Shown piece by piece: positions 1 through 7,823 of a stretch of DNA of 14,961 nt. The notes beneath the pieces were generated by a model. That model had not been told where the DNA came from. It was given only the letters and a program-made list of their open reading frames with translations, and did no database searches. The stretch covers positions 1-14,961 of the forward strand of contig CALDPL010000160.1 of the NCBI GenBank assembly GCA_937911965.1. The letters are read 5' to 3'. Within the stretch, counting starts at the first letter, position 1. Each line of letters opens with the position of its first letter. The position numbers and the translations under genes are program-made. The DNA comes from an uncultured Allomuricauda sp. Its GTDB lineage: Bacteria; Bacteroidota; Bacteroidia; Flavobacteriales; Flavobacteriaceae.

Positions 1-538
1 TGAGGATGTAACCGGTGCGCTTGCCGATGGTGCGCACGATGGTGGGCACCAGGGGCCCGACGATGAAGATGGCCACGGCCTGGGCCAGCCCTATGATAAA
101 TGCTGATTTATGGCTGACCCCCTTGTCGGTGGTCCTGGCCTTGTCGGCCAGAAAGAGCAAAACGGCGGTAATGATGAGCATGAGGCCCACTATGATGATG
201 GCCCCGTCAAAGAACACTTCTATATAGTCGATCAAAAAGTAGCCGATCAAGGCGGCGGGAACCATGGAGATTACAATGTTCAGGGAGAATTTGGTCGCTT
301 CGTTCCACTTGAATTGGAACAGCCCCTTTAGGATATCATATACATCCTTTCTGAATACGACCAAGGTGCTCAGCGCCGTCGCAAAATGCAGCACTATGGT
401 GAAAAGCAGGCTGTCCTCGGGCAGGGCCTCCGCTCCCAGGATCGCCTTTCCAATTTCCAGATGCCCGCTGGAGGATACGGGCAAGAATTCTGTCAACCCT
501 TGGATGATGCCCAAGATGATGGCGTCGATAAGCTCCAA
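1..538 (-). CDS. uppP: Undecaprenyl-diphosphatase UppP (BacA family), 3' end outside window
   Basis: This is an integral membrane phosphatase that turns undecaprenyl diphosphate into the monophosphate lipid carrier used for peptidoglycan and other envelope polymers. About 179 residues are visible. The first family motif is intact: QGLTEFLPVSSSGH at about residues 13-26, holding the Q/E-x3-E pair and a His. Several hydrophobic segments follow, then AFIIGLAQAVAI at about 146-157. In the family a PGxSRSG catalytic motif should come next, but the sequence reads FIVGPLVPTIVRTIGKRTGY instead. No ATG is available; a TTG at 536-538 gives the usual family N-terminus (ELIDAIILGIIQG) and sits one base after the stop of the preceding gene. 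The order ftsX, DUF3098, uppP on one strand is usual in Bacteroidota. Identity is firm for residues 1-157; the last ~22 codons may belong to other DNA. Confidence 0.85.
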   Translation of the reverse strand, partial: MELIDAIILGIIQGLTEFLPVSSSGHLEIGKAILGAEALPEDSLLFTIVLHFATALSTLVVFRKDVYDILKGLFQFKWNEATKFSLNIVISMVPAALIGYFLIDYIEVFFDGAIIIVGLMLIITAVLLFLADKARTTDKGVSHKSAFIIGLAQAVAIFIVGPLVPTIVRTIGKRTGYIL

Positions 539-539
539 A

Positions 540-803
540 TCAGTCCTTGTTTTTATCGGGGTTCAACAATATGGCATAGACCTGTATGCCAAGGCCTATA
601 AGGACCAGGGTGGGGGCCAGGCGGATTCTTCTGAAATTATAGATTTCTGGGTTGAAGACGTCGGGGTCATCGGTCCCCCCTCCGGCCATCAGGATAAAGC
701 CCAAGGCGATGAAGGCAAGACCCAAAAAGAGAAAAAGGTAGTTCTTCCGTTGGAAGATGGCCTCCCTGTCAGGCTGTTGATCGGTTCTGTTTTTCTTGCT
801 CAT
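540..803 (-). CDS. DUF3098 family small membrane protein
   Basis: An 87-residue protein with a charged N-terminus (MSKKNRTDQQPDREAIFQRK) and two hydrophobic segments at about residues 23-41 and 62-80. Between them is a polar loop with GGGTDDPDVFNPEIYNFRR. Length, the F(N)PEI(Y)xFRR loop and the location between ftsX and uppP match DUF3098, a Bacteroidota family without an assigned function. It starts 10 bases after the ftsX stop and ends one base before the uppP start, so the three genes are very probably one transcript. The constant link to division and lipid-carrier genes suggests an envelope role, but that is inference only. Confidence 0.88.
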   Translation of the reverse strand: MSKKNRTDQQPDREAIFQRKNYLFLFLGLAFIALGFILMAGGGTDDPDVFNPEIYNFRRIRLAPTLVLIGLGIQVYAILLNPDKNKD

Positions 804-813
804 GGGGCCAAAG

Positions 814-1692
814 TTAATAATAAAGATCGTCCGTCCTCAAATTAAGGAAACGTTGGGTCGCAAAATAGGTGCTTGCCCAGGAAATGGCCAGTCCCAAGCC
901 AAAAACCCCCACAAAGAGGATCAGGAGCAGTACGTAGTCGTCCAGCAGTCTGAGTTCGGGGAAGTTCAAATTGATGTAGTACAGCAATACGGCCAGGGCG
1001 ATCAGGGCGATCGTGCTCCCCAACATCCCCAATTTTATATTGGTCATTACAAAGGGCCTGCGAATGAATTTTTTGGTGGCCCCGACCATTTGCATGGTCT
1101 TGATGATAAATCGTTTGGAGTAAATGGACAGCCGAATGGAGCTGTTGATCAGCAGGACGGCTATCACGGTAAAGACCGCACTGGCCCCCAGGATCCAAAG
1201 GCCGATTCTCCGGGCATTGTCATTGAGCAGGCCGATCAGCGGCTTGTCGTAACCCACTTCGTCCACATAGGTCTTCTCCCCGATTTCCCCGGCGATTTCC
1301 TCGATCTGTTGGGGGGTGACAAAATCCGCCTTCAATTGTACGTCAATGGAATTTTTAAGGGGGTTGTAGCCCAAAAATTCCACAAAGTTTTCCCCTATGT
1401 CCTCGCTGTACTGTTCCGCGGCATCTTCCTTGGAGATGTATTTTGCCGATTTGGTGTATTCGGCCAGGGCAAGACTTTTTTGAAGTTGTTCGATTTCCAC
1501 GGGCTTGGCATTGTCCTTGAGGAAGACCGATACGGTGATCTGTTCCTTGAAGTGGTCGCCCAACTTTTTGGTGTTCAGCACCAAAAGTCCCAGGGCGCCC
1601 AGCAAGAAAAGGACCAGGGCAATGCTGAGCACTACGGAAAAGTAGGAGGAGATCAGTTTTCTGCGCTGATATCGTTCAATATATTGGCTCAT
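814..1692 (-). CDS. ftsX: Cell division ABC transporter permease FtsX
   Basis: A 292-residue FtsX, the membrane partner of the ATPase FtsE, which regulates peptidoglycan hydrolysis at the septum. The layout is typical: a basic cytoplasmic N-terminus (YIERYQRRKLISSYFS), a first membrane helix at about residues 19-41, an extracytoplasmic domain to about 165, then three membrane helices. The conserved cytoplasmic stretch MQMVGATKKFIRRPF lies between helices 2 and 3. The start is the ATG giving MSQYIERYQ. ftsE is not in this window, as is common in Bacteroidota, where the two genes are often apart. It heads the ftsX-DUF3098-uppP group and is divergent from leuS, with 80 bases between the two start codons. 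Confidence 0.95.
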   Translation of the reverse strand: MSQYIERYQRRKLISSYFSVVLSIALVLFLLGALGLLVLNTKKLGDHFKEQITVSVFLKDNAKPVEIEQLQKSLALAEYTKSAKYISKEDAAEQYSEDIGENFVEFLGYNPLKNSIDVQLKADFVTPQQIEEIAGEIGEKTYVDEVGYDKPLIGLLNDNARRIGLWILGASAVFTVIAVLLINSSIRLSIYSKRFIIKTMQMVGATKKFIRRPFVMTNIKLGMLGSTIALIALAVLLYYINLNFPELRLLDDYVLLLILFVGVFGLGLAISWASTYFATQRFLNLRTDDLYY

Positions 1693-1748
1693 AGTGTGGA
1701 ATCAATACGTAAAAATAGAAAAGTAAATCGTATTTAGGGGATTAAAGC

Positions 1749-1756
1749 TATTTTTG
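1749..1756 (+). promoter_or_regulatory. Putative -7 promoter element of leuS
   Basis: TATTTTTG is a full match to the Bacteroidota TAnnTTTG element and lies 16 bases before the leuS start codon, implying a very short leader. No clear TTG is seen at the usual upstream distance, so the call rests on the -7 element and its position in the divergent ftsX/leuS gap. Confidence 0.5.
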
Positions 1757-1772
1757 CAACTCCAAAATGTAA

Positions 1773-4760
1773 ATGAACGAGATGAATTATGATTTCCGTG
1801 GCCTGGAGGCCAAATGGCAGGCGTATTGGGCAAAGAACAAGACCTTTAAGGCGAGCAATGAATCCGACAGGCCCAAGTTCTACGCCCTTTCCATGTTCCC
1901 CTACCCTTCGGGGGCGGGGCTCCATGTCGGGCACCCCCTGGGCTATATCGCCACGGACATCCAATCCCGATACAAGAGGCACAAGGGCTTCAATGTACTG
2001 CATCCCATGGGCTACGATTCCTTTGGCCTGCCCGCCGAACAGTATGCCATACAGACCGGACAGCATCCGGCCCTTACCACGGAACGGAACATCAAAAGAT
2101 ACAGGGAGCAGCTCGACAAGTTGGGTTTTTCCTTTGATTGGGACCGGGAGGTGCGTACCTCAGATCCCGAATATTACAAATGGACCCAATGGATCTTTAT
2201 TCAGCTCTTCAATTCATGGTACAATCTGAAAACGGACCGGGCAGAGGATATAAAGGATCTGATCGCCCTTTTTGAAAAGGGAGGCAATGCCGCGGTGGAA
2301 GCGGCCTGTGATGGGGATACCCCCACATTCACCGCCGAGGATTGGAAGGGCCATTCCCAGCGGACCAAGCAAGAAATCCTGCTGAAATACCGTTTGACCT
2401 ATTTGGCGGATACCGAGGTAAACTGGTGCCCTGCCCTGGGCACGGTCCTGGCCAACGACGAGATCGTGAACGGGGTCTCAGAACGCGGGGGCCATCCGGT
2501 GATCCGAAAGAAAATGACCCAGTGGAGCATGCGGATCACCGCCTATGCCCAACGCCTTTTGGATGGGCTGGAGGATTTGGATTGGCCCCAACCCTTGAAG
2601 GATTCCCAGACCAATTGGATCGGACGCTCCCAAGGGGCCTCGGTCCGTTTTGGGGTGCTTCCCCCGGATGGGGGTGGGATATCCTTGGATTCCCAGGAAT
2701 ACATCGAGGTCTTTACAACCCGGCCCGATACGATCTTTGGGGTGAGTTTCATGTGTTTGGCCCCGGAGCACGAATTGGTGGAAAGGATTACCACAGCGGA
2801 ACATAAAACCGAGGTGGAGGCCTATGTGGAGGCCACGGCCAAACGATCGGAACGCGACCGTATGGCCGACGTCAAGCGGGTATCCGGGGTGTTTACCGGA
2901 GCCTATGCCGAACATCCCTTCACCAAACGACCTGTTCCAATATGGATCGGGGACTACGTCCTGGCCGGCTACGGCACCGGGGCGGTGATGGCCGTACCCT
3001 GTGGGGACCAGAGGGACCATGACTTTGCAAGACACTTTGGGCTGCCCATCCCCAATATCTTCGAGGGGGTGGATGTTTCCAAGGAGGCTTTTGCCGATAA
3101 GTCCACTGCCGTCATTGCCAACTCGGATTTTTTGAACGGACTGCCCTATGAGCAGGCCAACCAAAAGGCCATTTCGGAACTGGAGGCTTTGGGGCTGGGG
3201 AAAGGCAAGATCAACTACCGACTCAGGGATGCGGTCTTCAGTAGACAGCGCTATTGGGGGGAGCCCTTTCCGGTCTATTATGTGGAGGGAATGCCCCAAA
3301 TGATCGACCTCGAACATCTGCCCTTGGAACTTCCAGAGGTGGAGAAATACCTGCCCACCGAGACGGGGGAACCCCCTTTGGGCAATGCCACGCATTGGGC
3401 CTGGGACACCAAGACCCATAAGGTGGTGGCCAACGATCTGATCGACCACAGCACCGTATTCCCCTTGGAACTCAATACCATGCCGGGATGGGCGGGAAGC
3501 TCCCAATACTTCAACCGATATATGGATCCCCGGAACGGGAAGGCCATATTTTCCCAAGAGGCCATTGGGTATTGGCAGGACGTGGACCTCTATATCGGGG
3601 GCAGCGAACACGCCACTGGGCATTTGCTCTACTCCAGGTTCTGGCAAAAATTTATGTTCGACAGGGGCTTTGTTCCCAAGGACGAGTACGCCCGGAAGTT
3701 GATCAACCAGGGGATGATCACCGGAACCTCTGCCTTTGTGTACCGATTGGCTTTTGGGACTGCTGACGGACAGGAGGTACCGGCCTTGGCCGAGGTTCCC
3801 CAAATATTCATCGGCCATGGAAGGATGCGGGCCTTGGAGGGCAATGATCCGGCCGAAGCCCTCAGGGGCAGGGAGGCAGTTGTGGACCATATCACCACAA
3901 AATACGGCCTGGACCCCGAAGCCTTTGGGGAGGTCACCTTCCAGGTCCTGCCCCTACATGCCGACGTTTCCTTGGTCAACACCTCGGATGAGTTGGATAT
4001 TGAAGCCTTTAGGGAGTGGCAGCCGGAGTACAGGGATGCGGAGTTTATCCTGGAAGATGGAAAATACATCGTTGGTCGAGAGGTCGAAAAAATGTCCAAG
4101 TCCAAATACAATGTGGTCAATCCGGATGCCATATGCCAAGAATACGGGGCGGATTCCCTACGTCTCTATGAGATGTTCCTGGGCCCCTTGGAACAGTCCA
4201 AACCCTGGAACACTGCAGGAATAAGTGGGGTGCATTCCTTTTTGAAAAAGTTGTGGAAGCTCTACGGTTCCCTTGGAGAGGCCGAGGTCGAGCCCACTGC
4301 CGAAAACTTGAGGACCCTGCACAGGACCATCAAAAAAGTAGAGGAGGACATCGAACATTTCTCCTTCAACACCTCGGTGTCCACCTTTATGATCTGTGTC
4401 AATGAGCTGACCGCCCAAAACTGTCGCAGCAGGGCCATTTTGGAGCCTTTGGCCATTCTGGTATCCCCCTATGCCCCCCATATTGCCGAGGAACTCTGGG
4501 AACGCTTGGGCCATACCGGGTCAATAGCCCATGTCCCCTTTCCGATATTCGAGGAAAAGTACCTGGTGGAAAGCAGCAAGGAGTATCCGATTTCATTCAA
4601 CGGCAAGACCCGCTTTACCCTGGAGTTTCCCATGGATATGGACAAAGATCAGATCGAAAAGGCGGTGCTGGAACACGAAAAGACCCGGGAACAATTGCAG
4701 GGCCGTGAACCCAAAAAGGTGATTGTGGTGCCGGGGAGGATCGTGAACATTGTGGGTTGA
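1773..4760 (+). CDS. leuS: Leucyl-tRNA synthetase
   Basis: A class I aminoacyl-tRNA synthetase that charges tRNA-Leu with leucine in the cytoplasm. Of 995 residues, the HIGH-type motif is HVGH at 51-54 after FPYPSGAGL, and KMSKS is at 773-777. The CP1 editing domain is visible through TTRPDTIFG and [19 protein letters not shown]. The protein is about 135 residues longer than the E. coli enzyme. The extra length lies in a segment near residues 155-200 and in a long leucine-specific insertion before KMSKS (about 650-765), both usual in Bacteroidota LeuRS. An alternative ATG at 1782 would give MNYDFRGLE, closer to many homologues; only the first three residues are in doubt. It is a single gene, convergent with the DUF4180 gene 42 bases downstream. 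Confidence 0.97.
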   Translation: MNEMNYDFRGLEAKWQAYWAKNKTFKASNESDRPKFYALSMFPYPSGAGLHVGHPLGYIATDIQSRYKRHKGFNVLHPMGYDSFGLPAEQYAIQTGQHPALTTERNIKRYREQLDKLGFSFDWDREVRTSDPEYYKWTQWIFIQLFNSWYNLKTDRAEDIKDLIALFEKGGNAAVEAACDGDTPTFTAEDWKGHSQRTKQEILLKYRLTYLADTEVNWCPALGTVLANDEIVNGVSERGGHPVIRKKMTQWSMRITAYAQRLLDGLEDLDWPQPLKDSQTNWIGRSQGASVRFGVLPPDGGGISLDSQEYIEVFTTRPDTIFGVSFMCLAPEHELVERITTAEHKTEVEAYVEATAKRSERDRMADVKRVSGVFTGAYAEHPFTKRPVPIWIGDYVLAGYGTGAVMAVPCGDQRDHDFARHFGLPIPNIFEGVDVSKEAFADKSTAVIANSDFLNGLPYEQANQKAISELEALGLGKGKINYRLRDAVFSRQRYWGEPFPVYYVEGMPQMIDLEHLPLELPEVEKYLPTETGEPPLGNATHWAWDTKTHKVVANDLIDHSTVFPLELNTMPGWAGSSQYFNRYMDPRNGKAIFSQEAIGYWQDVDLYIGGSEHATGHLLYSRFWQKFMFDRGFVPKDEYARKLINQGMITGTSAFVYRLAFGTADGQEVPALAEVPQIFIGHGRMRALEGNDPAEALRGREAVVDHITTKYGLDPEAFGEVTFQVLPLHADVSLVNTSDELDIEAFREWQPEYRDAEFILEDGKYIVGREVEKMSKSKYNVVNPDAICQEYGADSLRLYEMFLGPLEQSKPWNTAGISGVHSFLKKLWKLYGSLGEAEVEPTAENLRTLHRTIKKVEEDIEHFSFNTSVSTFMICVNELTAQNCRSRAILEPLAILVSPYAPHIAEELWERLGHTGSIAHVPFPIFEEKYLVESSKEYPISFNGKTRFTLEFPMDMDKDQIEKAVLEHEKTREQLQGREPKKVIVVPGRIVNIVG

Positions 4761-4802
4761 GTTTATTCTGGATTGGTCCCTTTGTCCCTTGGGAACAGGG
4801 CT

Positions 4803-5162
4803 TCAATCCATAAGGACCTTTAGAGCCTCCGAAGTGGTGTTCACAAAATTGATATGTCCCATTTTGTTGCTCTCGGCAATGAAATCCTTGACGTTTTTGC
4901 TTGAGTGGGGTGTTAAGTCCCCCACGATGGCCAAGGGGATGCGATAGTTGGAGAACTTTTGGAGGATTTCGCCCGCCATCCCGTTTTTTAGGTCAAAAAA
5001 GTCCGGGCTTATATTGCTGCTGTGAATGATGATTTTCTCAAAGCCTTGGTAATACAGGGTTCCCAAGAGCTCCAAGCCGTCTTCGGCCGATTGAACAATA
5101 ATGGCATCCGATGTGATTTCAGCAATTTTTATGGTTTTGATCAGGTGGGTTTCTATATGCAT
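4803..5162 (-). CDS. DUF4180 domain-containing protein
   Basis: A 119-residue protein without signal peptide or membrane segment. It shows the DUF4180 pattern along its whole length: IAEITSDAIIVQSAEDGLELLG, YYQGFEKIIIHSSNISPDFFDLK, GMAGEILQKFSNYRIPLAIVGD and FIAESNKMGHINFVNT. The family is widespread, has no established biochemical role, and has a fold thought to resemble STAS-like small domains (recall, not shown by this sequence). It follows the TraB/GumN-like gene on the same strand after 73 bases with no clear TAnnTTTG element in the gap, so it may be the last gene of the transcript that begins at the HipA-like gene. Confidence 0.9.
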   Translation of the reverse strand: MHIETHLIKTIKIAEITSDAIIVQSAEDGLELLGTLYYQGFEKIIIHSSNISPDFFDLKNGMAGEILQKFSNYRIPLAIVGDLTPHSSKNVKDFIAESNKMGHINFVNTTSEALKVLMD

Positions 5163-5235
5163 TGAAGATTCTCGTTGTCCTTAAGGGTATGTATATGGGC
5201 CTTTGTTGTAATATTATAATTGAACACTATCGAAA

Positions 5236-6105
5236 TCAGGTTCTGGAAACAGTCTGGATTTGTACAGGTTTAACGGTAAACCCTTGCTCCTTTAATTGTT
5301 CGAGGAGGCCACATTTGTATTTCAAATGGAAATATCCAACGGCCAAGAAGGTATTTTTTGTCCGAATCAGTTTTGGGATTATCCGCATCCAATCCTTGTT
5401 CCTTTGCAATAGTAATACATCGTCCTCGCATTCCGATTCAAAGGTATAGTCCAGATTGAAGTTTCTGTAGTTGTTGGCAAGTTCGCAAATTCCCGTATTG
5501 GATTTGTCGGCGGTCAACAGTTCGATCCAGGCCCTGATCGGTTTTCTCTCCTTTTTCCAATCGGAATCCCCGTTTGCTTTTTGGATCAGAGCCAGTTGCA
5601 GGCTGTCGGTTTCCAAGCCCACAAGGGGGATGTTGTTTTCTTCAGCTAGATGCTGAAGGTATCTGTCAAAGTGTTTGAAGGTGTCGGTCCCCTTGACGGT
5701 CTTGCATTTGATCTTTTGATATTCCTGTTGTAATTTCCAGCGTATTTCCAAGGGGGTCAACCGGTAGAGATCCACCTTCCAATCCCGGGTCAATGCCTTG
5801 AGTTTTTCAAGATCCTTTTTCTTAAGCCGTTTTTCGATTTCCAGGGATTTCCCCCTTTTTTGGATCATTTCCCTGGTGCCCTCGATCTCGTCGATGGATT
5901 CAAAGACCGCAAGTTCAGAATTTAGGAGGGCCTGCTTGATCTGCGGTATGGAATCGACAAAGGAATTTCCAAATTGATGGAAGGTCCCTACGATATAGGA
6001 GGTTTTGTTGTTTTCGGTGTTGGTGACCTCCCACAGGATGGTGTTCTGGCCATAGACCCATGGGGAAAGGATCAGAAAAAAAAGAATTGAGATCGGGTGT
6101 TTCAT
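5236..6105 (-). CDS. TraB/GumN family protein, secreted
   Basis: A 289-residue protein of the TraB/GumN family. The start is taken as the ATG at 6103-6105, because it gives a clean signal peptide (MKHPISILFFLILSPWVYG, then QNTILWEV); an ATG 60 bases further upstream would only add a polar tail overlapping the DUF3037 gene. Family marks are YIVGTFHQFG near the mature N-terminus, FESIDE, and the C-terminal block FLAVGYFHLKYKCGLLEQLKEQGF. Members carry conserved GxxH residues and have been proposed to be related to Tiki-type metalloproteases; activity in bacterial members is largely unproven. It begins 40 bases after the DUF3037 stop and probably belongs to that transcript. Confidence 0.85.
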   Translation of the reverse strand: MKHPISILFFLILSPWVYGQNTILWEVTNTENNKTSYIVGTFHQFGNSFVDSIPQIKQALLNSELAVFESIDEIEGTREMIQKRGKSLEIEKRLKKKDLEKLKALTRDWKVDLYRLTPLEIRWKLQQEYQKIKCKTVKGTDTFKHFDRYLQHLAEENNIPLVGLETDSLQLALIQKANGDSDWKKERKPIRAWIELLTADKSNTGICELANNYRNFNLDYTFESECEDDVLLLQRNKDWMRIIPKLIRTKNTFLAVGYFHLKYKCGLLEQLKEQGFTVKPVQIQTVSRT

Positions 6106-6145
6106 TTGTTGTGGGTTAGCTCGGGCCCTTGCTCCGTGTTTGTGT

Positions 6146-6529
6146 TCAAAGCACGTATTTTTCAAAGAGGGCGTCCAATTCCTTTTGGGGATCGGTGCAG
6201 AGTCCCGAATGGGTTTCTGAGCTTTGGATGATGGTGCTTCTACAGGCGGTCAGCCAACCGAAGCGTTCCGCTTGGTCCAAGGCTCCGATCGGTCCGGAGG
6301 ATGGGGTTCCCTCACAGATCATTTTCCAGGAATTCAGATGTTTGCCCAAGGGTTCCGCTTCCAAATCCGGGCCGAAGGTCTTTAATTTATCGGGATCGAT
6401 GTGATATTTTAAATCCAGGAATTTTTTTCTCTTGCAATGGAGAATGACCCCGATATTGAAGAATTCTTCTCGTTCCACTTTGGGCACCAATCGGATTATT
6501 GCGTATTTATAGGGGTGTCTGTCGTGCAT
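6146..6529 (-). CDS. DUF3037 family protein, partner of HipA-like kinase
   Basis: A 127-residue soluble protein. The opening (YKYAIIRLVPKVEREEFFNIGVILHC, seen at about residues 7-32) and the later LKYHIDPDKLKTFGPDLE are typical of DUF3037, a family found almost only beside a HipA-like kinase gene. Its start codon lies inside the end of the kinase gene (23-base overlap), so translation is probably coupled. Function is not established. The fixed pairing suggests that it is a substrate, inhibitor or adaptor of the kinase, which is inference from gene order. Family assignment is firm and role is open. Confidence 0.87.
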   Translation of the reverse strand: MHDRHPYKYAIIRLVPKVEREEFFNIGVILHCKRKKFLDLKYHIDPDKLKTFGPDLEAEPLGKHLNSWKMICEGTPSSGPIGALDQAERFGWLTACRSTIIQSSETHSGLCTDPQKELDALFEKYVL

Positions 6530-7298
6530 CCTCGGCTTCTTTGACCAAGAGGTCCATCATGGAGATCTTGGTGGTTATGAATTGGATATAGGCCTCCCGC
6601 ATTTCATGGGGACCCATGGAATCGGAGTCGTTGATCAACCAGTCTTCGGGGACCTTGGACACAATTTCCCTCAGGACTTCCGGACCGATTGCTTCCCGGA
6701 TTTCCTGGGCAGCCTGGGACAAGGCCGTGGCCTGCCGCAACATGACATGGTCTTTTACAAAGGGGAAGGTGCGCTCCAAATGCTCTTCCCAAGTGGCCCA
6801 ATTGTGGTGAAAATAGAGGCTTGCCCCATTGTCTATGACCCAGAGCCCATTGTTCCAGCTCAGCAGGTTGGCATTTTTTGCGGTTCGGTCGATATTGCCG
6901 ATCAGGCAATCGAGGAGGACCACCTTGGAAGCGGTCAAGGCGTCCACCTTGGAAGTCAAGGGGTCGAAGGTGATGGCACCTGAAAGGAAATGGAGGCCGA
7001 GGTTTAGGCCCACACTGAATTTGAGCAGGTCCCGTACTTCTTCGTCGGGTTCGGTCTTGCCAAAGGATTCATCCAGGGTCATAAAGACCAGTTCGGGCAC
7101 CTTCAGTCCCATGGCCCGGGCCAGTTCCCCTGAGATGAATTCGGCGACCAGGGCTTTTTTCCCCTGGCCGGCCCCCCTGAATTTCAATACGTACAGAAAG
7201 TCGTCATCGGCCTTCACAATGGCGGGGAGGGAACCTCCTTCCCTGAGGGGCTGTAGGTATCGGACAACATTGACGGTCCTGATATCGATTTTATTCAT
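6507..7298 (-). CDS. HipA-like kinase (HipA_2 type)
   Basis: A 263-residue protein with the core of the HipA kinase fold but without the full E. coli HipA N-terminal domain. Visible parts are a candidate ATP-binding Lys39 in FLYVLKF, a GAGQGKKALVAEFISGELAR stretch in the N-lobe, a catalytic-loop match LDCLIGNIDRTAKNANLL (about 129-146, with N135, D137 and N142), and a metal-binding-like IDNGAS with D156. All residues expected for phosphotransfer appear present, so an active Ser/Thr kinase is plausible. E. coli HipA phosphorylates GltX; the target of this shorter group is unknown. No HipB-type HTH gene is adjacent. The gene overlaps the DUF3037 gene and has its own -7 element and palindrome upstream. 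Confidence 0.87.
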   Translation of the reverse strand: MNKIDIRTVNVVRYLQPLREGGSLPAIVKADDDFLYVLKFRGAGQGKKALVAEFISGELARAMGLKVPELVFMTLDESFGKTEPDEEVRDLLKFSVGLNLGLHFLSGAITFDPLTSKVDALTASKVVLLDCLIGNIDRTAKNANLLSWNNGLWVIDNGASLYFHHNWATWEEHLERTFPFVKDHVMLRQATALSQAAQEIREAIGPEVLREIVSKVPEDWLINDSDSMGPHEMREAYIQFITTKISMMDLLVKEAEDARQTPL

Positions 7299-7334
7299 AG
7301 GTGCTGGCGTGGGGTCCTGGATTCATGACTTGTG

Positions 7335-7342
7335 CAAATTTA
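7335..7342 (-). promoter_or_regulatory. Putative -7 element of the HipA-like kinase operon
   Basis: Read on the minus strand the bases are TAAATTTG, a full TAnnTTTG match, 36 bases before the kinase ATG. No good TTG is seen at the usual upstream spacing, so the promoter may be weak or need an activator. Confidence 0.5.
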
Positions 7343-7356
7343 AGGGAACTTCCCTT
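7342..7356. promoter_or_regulatory. 15-base palindrome, possible operator of the HipA-like operon
   Basis: AAGGGAA-C-TTCCCTT has perfect 7-base arms around one base. It shares its first base with the -7 element of the kinase promoter, so it occupies the spacer where RNA polymerase would bind. The one-base centre is poor for an RNA hairpin, which favours a protein-binding site over a terminator of the upstream DUF1569 gene. Confidence 0.4.
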
Positions 7357-7370
7357 TCAGGACGCTGGGA

Positions 7371-7823
7371 TCAATGTCCAAATTGCCTCAGATGGTGGTC
7401 CGTGTGTTTATGGACCAGGATGCCGATCTGTTCCCGGCTCATTTTTCCAAAGAAATCGTGGATGAATGCGGGGTTGTCATAGCTTTCATATTCCCGGATC
7501 AATGAAATCCATTTCAATTTCTCCCCTTCCAGGTCCCCTTCGGTCTCCCGCACCTTGAACTGGGCGGAAGTGGGGACGTTCTTGTCGAAGGGGGAATCGT
7601 CCCGTATCATCCTTCGAAGGGCCATTTTTCCAAACAGCTTCCCCACGAGTTCTTGTTTGTATATGTGCCCTTCGGGCCGTAGGATCCAACCGTTCCAATA
7701 GGTATTGTGGGCGACCATTTGGTACACGTTCATCTTGCCCCATTGGGCCTTGCTGTCCTCCTTGATGGAGGAGATTCTTTGAATCAGGGCTTCCCGGATG
7801 GCCGGGTCGAATATCGTTTTCAT
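7371..7823 (-). CDS. DUF1569 family protein (DinB-like fold)
   Basis: A 150-residue soluble protein. IFDPAIREALIQRI, SKAQWGKMNVYQMVAHNTYWNGWI and the C-terminal REQIGILVHKHTDHHLRQFG match DUF1569, a group related to the DinB/YfiT four-helix fold in which spaced histidines often bind a metal. Here H54 (MVAHN) and the C-terminal HKHTDHH cluster are candidate ligands. The substrate is unknown; some DinB relatives are thiol transferases, but no such claim can be made here. The ATG overlaps the stop of the DUF6157 gene by four bases (ATGA), so the two are translationally coupled. Confidence 0.85.
   Translation of the reverse strand: MKTIFDPAIREALIQRISSIKEDSKAQWGKMNVYQMVAHNTYWNGWILRPEGHIYKQELVGKLFGKMALRRMIRDDSPFDKNVPTSAQFKVRETEGDLEGEKLKWISLIREYESYDNPAFIHDFFGKMSREQIGILVHKHTDHHLRQFGH

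Noticed and set aside
264..1737. Plus-strand open frames of 193 and 313 codons opposite uppP, DUF3098 and ftsX
   Set aside because: They cover confidently identified minus-strand genes, cross gene borders and show low-complexity Gln/Gly/Asp-rich translations with no domain.
2478..3890. A 470-codon open frame antisense to leuS
   Set aside because: It lies wholly inside leuS, whose motifs are complete, and the translation is rich in Gly/Pro/His with no recognisable domain. It is a by-product of GC-rich codon use on the other strand.
4761..4802. Possible hairpin between leuS and DUF4180 (CCCTTTGTCCC with GGGAACAGGG)
   Set aside because: Pairing has several mismatches and no T-run, so it is too weak to list as a terminator.
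5163..5235. Promoter search upstream of DUF4180
   Set aside because: No TAnnTTTG match on the minus strand; only AT-rich palindromes such as TAATATTA, not enough for a call.
6582..7482. Plus-strand frames opposite the HipA-like gene
   Set aside because: They are antisense shadows of a gene with clear kinase motifs.
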